From positions 4,463 through 29,048 of the forward strand of contig CAMPET010000416.1 of the NCBI GenBank assembly GCA_946803715.1: a stretch of 24,586 nt of DNA, given 5' to 3'. The stretch comes from Beroe ovata (lineage: Eukaryota; Ctenophora; Nuda; Beroida; Beroidae). The notes below the pieces were generated by a model. The model saw nothing but the letters and a program-made list of their open reading frames with translations. It did no database searches and was not told the origin of the DNA. Within the stretch, counting starts at the first letter, position 1. Each line of letters starts with the position of its first letter. A program made the position numbers and the translations under genes. Positions 20,201 through 24,586 of this stretch are shown here, piece after piece.

Positions 20201-20443
20201 GGATCCGTGGTTTTCACGACATCAGATCCTGATCATGATCACAGTGTAAAATGTAGCTACAAGTACATCCGAGGGAAAAACCCTACAAAGTGTGTATTAA
20301 GGGGCCGGCAACGTGTGCACGTGTGGTGCGCGCGACTCGAACGTGCTAGTGTGCTACTCGGATCGCGTGCGCCGCGCACATTGTACATGTTATCTGCTTA
20401 TACACTTATCTCGAAAAGAAAACTAACAGCAAGCTAAAAAAAG

Positions 20444-20498
20444 TTGTCAGACTTTATCAGAATCTGACCTCTGTTTCTCTGCGCCGCGCGAGAAACAG
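20444..20498. mobile_element. Decayed family A MITE remnant
   Basis: Begins TTGTCAGACTTTATCAG, continues ATCTGACCTCTGTTTCTC and the GCGCCGCGCGAGAAACAG hairpin as in the two complete copies, but the central palindrome and the right terminus are lost or diverged. Confidence 0.65.
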
Positions 20499-21104
20499 TG
20501 GACACTGGAAGTGGACAGATGAGTATAATTAAGTATAACTATAACATCCGGCAAGTCAACAAGAAACTTGGTTAAATTTGTCTGGCGATGCAGATTGCAG
20601 ATGCTAAACCGCTGATGCAAGTTTGCGTCGCAGTGCGCGCGAAAAGAAATTCTCGAAAGCGTCGCGTCTCTGGGTCTAACTCTAAGTCATCGTAGTACAT
20701 AGTAACTCAATGATCGATCGACAAGGCCAAATTATTAAGTATTGCGCCGGAATAAGCTCAGTGCGCGGCAAAATCTACAATAGAATTAGAACCAGTACTT
20801 CAACAATACGTCAAATTCAATACAGTCAAGGGGCGTCGTAAAGCAAAGTTTGGCCTACGGTACTGCTACTAGTACTACAGCCTCCGCCTACGTAGTAGGC
20901 TAGTAGTAGTGCCTCCTAGCTCAGTATCTCCTAGCCTAGTAGTACCTCTAGATCTAGTCAACAAAGAAATAGAATTGTGGGAGAACGACATTGGACATGT
21001 CAACCAAAGTGTGTACGCCCGGTTTCTGTAAACCTATAAAGCCCGAGTAATGATATGAATAGTAAATGATAAAAACGGGTAAGTCAAGATAATGAAAAAC
21101 ATAC

Positions 21105-21262
21105 CTGTGTTCACTAAAAATGAGCGTATCATTACCAACATAATCTTTAACTATTATATTTATAGCATTCGTTTTTCCACATCCTGCTGACCGATAGCGG
21201 ACAAATAGTGCATGTGCATGATCGTTTTCTGTCTTGATATAGGCAATTCTCCTCAATAACAA
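21105..21262 (-). pseudogene. Possible exon or relic of a P-loop NTPase-like protein
   Basis: The minus-strand frame reads IAYIKTENDHAHALFVRY, then RSAGCGKTNAINIIVKDY, and ends at a consensus donor (CACAG followed by gtatgt). SAGCGKTNAI resembles a Walker A loop, but the first glycine of GxxxxGKT is replaced by Arg. An in-frame stop lies just upstream, and no acceptor is clear. It could be a decayed fragment of a mobile-element or cellular ATPase. Chance cannot be excluded. Confidence 0.25.
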
Positions 21263-23955
21263 TTCTCCTCAATTTCGTTGCGACCGTTTGCATCTCTTCA
21301 GACCTATCTTAAATCCTTTCAGTAGCTTAAATCAAATTCGGATTATTGTGAAAGCCGGATTCAAAGTAGTCAGTATACCCATACACCAAACACCTCTATA
21401 GATAAGACTTTGGATTGAAGTTTATCCTGAACTCATCGTTATATATGCTTACAGTAGCAGCGAATGAATGAATAATAGTGCTCGACCTTTCCCTGAATAG
21501 ACACAGAGAGAGCTTTGTTAAGAGCACCCATGAGCCGCAATGCGCCCATGTTCAATAACACACATCATGTAACCACGTCATATTAAGAAAAGAAGAAAGA
21601 GAGAGAGAGCGAGTGATTTATATGCTTCACGGTGGCTCAAATGCATCACGGAAATTATAGAATGAGTACCGGAATTCTTGTGATTAGCTATAAACCGAAC
21701 ACAATATGGTAAACGTGGCGTGATGCTCGGTTCATCCTAAACGAGAAAAGGTTATGAAACACGTGCTATATCGAGTATCCATGGTGATAGCTGCAGCGTG
21801 TGGCGCGCGCGGGGGTATTATTGACACACGTGTCCTCTCGATACACCCACGTATATAAATATAATATTGCAGCATCACACTCCTCAAACTTACACACGTT
21901 CCCCGATTCTATGTGGTGGGACGACACACTGCATCGCTGGGTGGACCAATCACAGTCCCGGGTCCCAATCACGTGATACTTAACGACCAATCAACGTTCA
22001 GTATCGCGAGGGTTGGAGGGACGTACTGCTTCAAATACTATATTTGTGATTAGCTCTGAATTTGCTCATATGAGCCTTCCCGCCGGTCAACGATAGCTTG
22101 TATAATACTCGCGGTGTGAGCTATACACACACACTTAGGACACCCATCAGCTAATTAGAATGTGATACTTCTGTCGAGAAATTCGCCATTTTTGTTACAT
22201 TATTTTTTATTTCTGTGTTCGTGAAATTTATCCAGATACTTTTCCATTTGAGGAGTTTTATGCCACCCTTTCGAGCATGACGAATATGTTTTGGCGGCAA
22301 AATTTATCGCCAATGACCAGTGATCGACTTAACACCAGTTTTACTTAAGAAGAATAATTTAAAATGTGGTACAGCTCAGTATCGTTCTAGGGAAGGGTTT
22401 TAATTCACAATTTTGTTTCGGATCGAAATATTTCATGTTGTGGTCTGTCAATGTATTGCATCGATACAATAACACCCAGCTTTTGTTGTCACGGCCTTTC
22501 TCCTACATGAGAAACATTAACATAAATCTCTAGACTTAATGAACAGACTTTCGATAATTTCATTCATTCCACTTTATAATTCTTATATCGTTGAACATAA
22601 AGTGGTTAAGTGATGAAAGCCTGATTGTCCCCAATTATAGACATTGAGATGGTGATTCACTCATAAGGAAATCTAGTGGTTCATTGGTCAAGGCCTAGCT
22701 AATATCACCAATTTATTGAATAATATTTCAAGGCGTGCCCTCTAAATGTACGAATCGGCCATGAGTATTGAGTAGTGAGTACAATATGTTGGCTTAGCCA
22801 ACTGTACTACTACTAGTTACCTAGTACAGTATAGTTACCTAGTACAGTTAAGACGACTTTCATTTCCTCTCAACTTTTGCATCTTATATTGGCCCCTACT
22901 CGATTAGGTAATACAAATACTCTGCACCGATTCCTGCCTACGCATTCGCATCTTTATTTCTTCGAAAAGACTTCGATATATAGTCGATAGCATACAACAT
23001 AATGGTCAGGTTGCTATGTGGGGTTTCTATAGCGATAGACATCTGCGGCGTCACCTAGATTTTCTGAGAAATGAATAGGACCTAAACAAGTTGACTAATA
23101 GAATGACATATCTTAGTGCTGCGCATAACTGGAATAAAAAATGAATAAAAACCCCAGGTTGAGGTAGGTATATTAAAATTTATTCATATCGCAAACCTTT
23201 CATGTGGTTCTATTGGTCCAAATCTCATAGTGAAATATCAGTGGACTTATCAGTGGACTTATCAGTGGGCGTATATTATGGTCACTACGGATTTTCAATG
23301 AAAACTTACCATCTGACAGCTACTGCTAATTGAACCAATAAAAATCAGTACCCAGGGACTTACAAATAAAATCTATAATCATAGCTCTGGCCAAATCATT
23401 TGAATTCGATGAGGTCCTGGGGACGATTAATTCCGTAATACAAAGTTTCATTACCGTGTATCAAGTGTCTAGGGTGAAAGGCGAGGGGCCCGGCCACACT
23501 TTTCCGTGAGGCACTTCCACACAATATCATATAAGTGAGAAAGAGACTGTTTCAACTATAATCGAATAGGTAGTTTAAAGTAGCTGGCACTGTGAGATAC
23601 CCATATAATAGAGCCGTGGGTAGTTTCATGGAACTCGGAAAGAAGTAGATAAATAGCATCATAGAACAAGGAACACAATATAAGAATATAGCACCGCACA
23701 GTTATAAGATGGCAATGATGGCAGAAAGATTTGTTCCTTTTCATGGATGGGAATTCCTAGAACATCCATATTCCAACCGAGTTGGAACTTGAATTAGCTC
23801 CTTATACTTTCCGAGTCTTATATTGTTTCGGCAGGTACAACTGTTCTAGAATCTAGGTTGCCATCATGAGACTTAGGCCTAGGGCGAATCTGGACACTCA
23901 GCTAATTGTATCAATTTCCCAGCTAACCTAGATTTCAAGTGATTCTAACTAGTCG

Positions 23956-23992
23956 TGACGTCACGCGTCACCTATGACGTCACGCAGCCAAT
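23956..23992. promoter_or_regulatory. Paired CRE palindromes plus CCAAT box
   Basis: TGACGTCA occurs at 23956-23963 and 23975-23982, each followed by CG, and CCAAT lies at 23988-23992. Two perfect CREB/ATF sites 19 bp apart next to an NF-Y site is a common promoter arrangement. No gene start is identified on either side. Confidence 0.45.
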
Positions 23993-24563
23993 TTTTCACT
24001 AGGTACCGATCGTTCATCGTTGCATTCTATTTCCATAGATCAGGTGAATATTTGTCGAAGCAATTGGCAGTAGGAGACCAATCCAACTCCTAGTCGCATG
24101 AAATATGGTGGGACCAATGTCTTCTCACATAGCTACAATATGATATTGATATTATCTCAAGATTTTTGACAGGTTTAAATATAATTCCAAAATGCATGCG
24201 GAGGTTTTATATTAGTGCATTGAACATTTTTATCGGTAATAACACCATATGATTATTAGTAGGATTTCGTGACTTGGGAACATTTGTTCCATATATCTTT
24301 TGTTACACACTCGTGGACATGATATGAGCCATCCAGGGACAAATCATTTTCTTGTATTTGACTATAGAAATTGTTGAACGCATGGATATAGTTTGGAACC
24401 TATCTTGAAGGGCCACTTTTTGTCCCCATTTGTAGTTTTTTCTCTAAATTCGGGGGCAAGACCGTATTATCATACTTTCTTTTTCATCAATATGTTGATC
24501 AACCGACCAAGTATGTTCTTGGCTGGTGACCATCATATATGGTTTTGGCGGCTGACCCTAAAA

Positions 24564-24586
24564 ACACACACACACACACACACACA
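24564..24586 (+). repeat. (AC)n microsatellite at window edge
   Basis: Pure AC run continuing to the last base; its length is unknown. Confidence 0.95.

Larger units (their letters stand above)
20500..24586. other. AT-rich region without a convincing gene
   Basis: Contains microsatellites, a low-complexity CTA/GTA-rich palindromic stretch (20860-20950), an AG-rich run near 21590-21612, a 19-bp-scale tandem duplication near 22812-22850, a doubtful exon at 21105-21262, and the CRE/CCAAT cluster at 23956-23992. The short open frames at 21766-21990 and 23556-23744 have no coding character that I can see. Confidence 0.5.

Overview
The window reads as nuclear DNA of an animal, most likely a marine invertebrate; a sponge is my best guess. 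The evidence is short introns with GT-AG borders, a WD40/TPR protein of the WDTC1 family, a class A G protein-coupled receptor, a cysteine-rich membrane protein with ephrin-receptor-like repeats, and abundant short palindromic transposons. Nothing supports a bacterial or viral origin. Four isolated N bases (865, 4186, 7452, 13845) sit where gene or element structure breaks off, so I read them as collapsed assembly gaps.

Layout: 1-863 (minus) is the reverse transcriptase core of a non-LTR retrotransposon. 866-4139 is mostly unassigned, with one good coiled-coil-like exon at 3126-3251 (plus) and a perfect 17-bp palindrome at 1720-1754. 4187-5899 (minus) encodes an unusual protein with an AlkB-like dioxygenase domain, a long proline-rich linker and the start of an SGNH-hydrolase-like domain, cut off at the N at 4186. 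6990-7351 (minus) is a C-terminal exon of a protein phosphatase 1 inhibitor-2 relative. 7453-10121 is a strikingly uniform 14-bp tandem array, with 188 consecutive identical units.

10122-13795 (plus) holds seven phase-consistent exons of a WDTC1-like gene; its first exon starts exactly where the satellite array ends. Its 2-kb fifth intron contains a complete two-exon gene on the opposite strand (11356-12609) for a type I membrane protein. 13936-14135 has possible terminal exons of an unidentified gene after the N at 13845. 15954-18859 (plus) is a complete eight-exon, 345-residue rhodopsin-class receptor. 19300-20500 is a cluster of nested palindromic MITE-like elements; two copies of one family each carry a perfect 8-bp target site duplication. 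20500-24586 is AT-rich and without a convincing gene, apart from a doubtful P-loop-like exon near 21.1-21.26 kb and a compact CRE/CRE/CCAAT promoter-like cluster at 23956-23992.

The genes do not form an operon or an obvious pathway. The best candidates for something new are the AlkB/proline-rich/SGNH protein, the satellite that doubles as a splice acceptor region and appears to hide the 5' halves of two divergent genes, and the nested palindromic elements.
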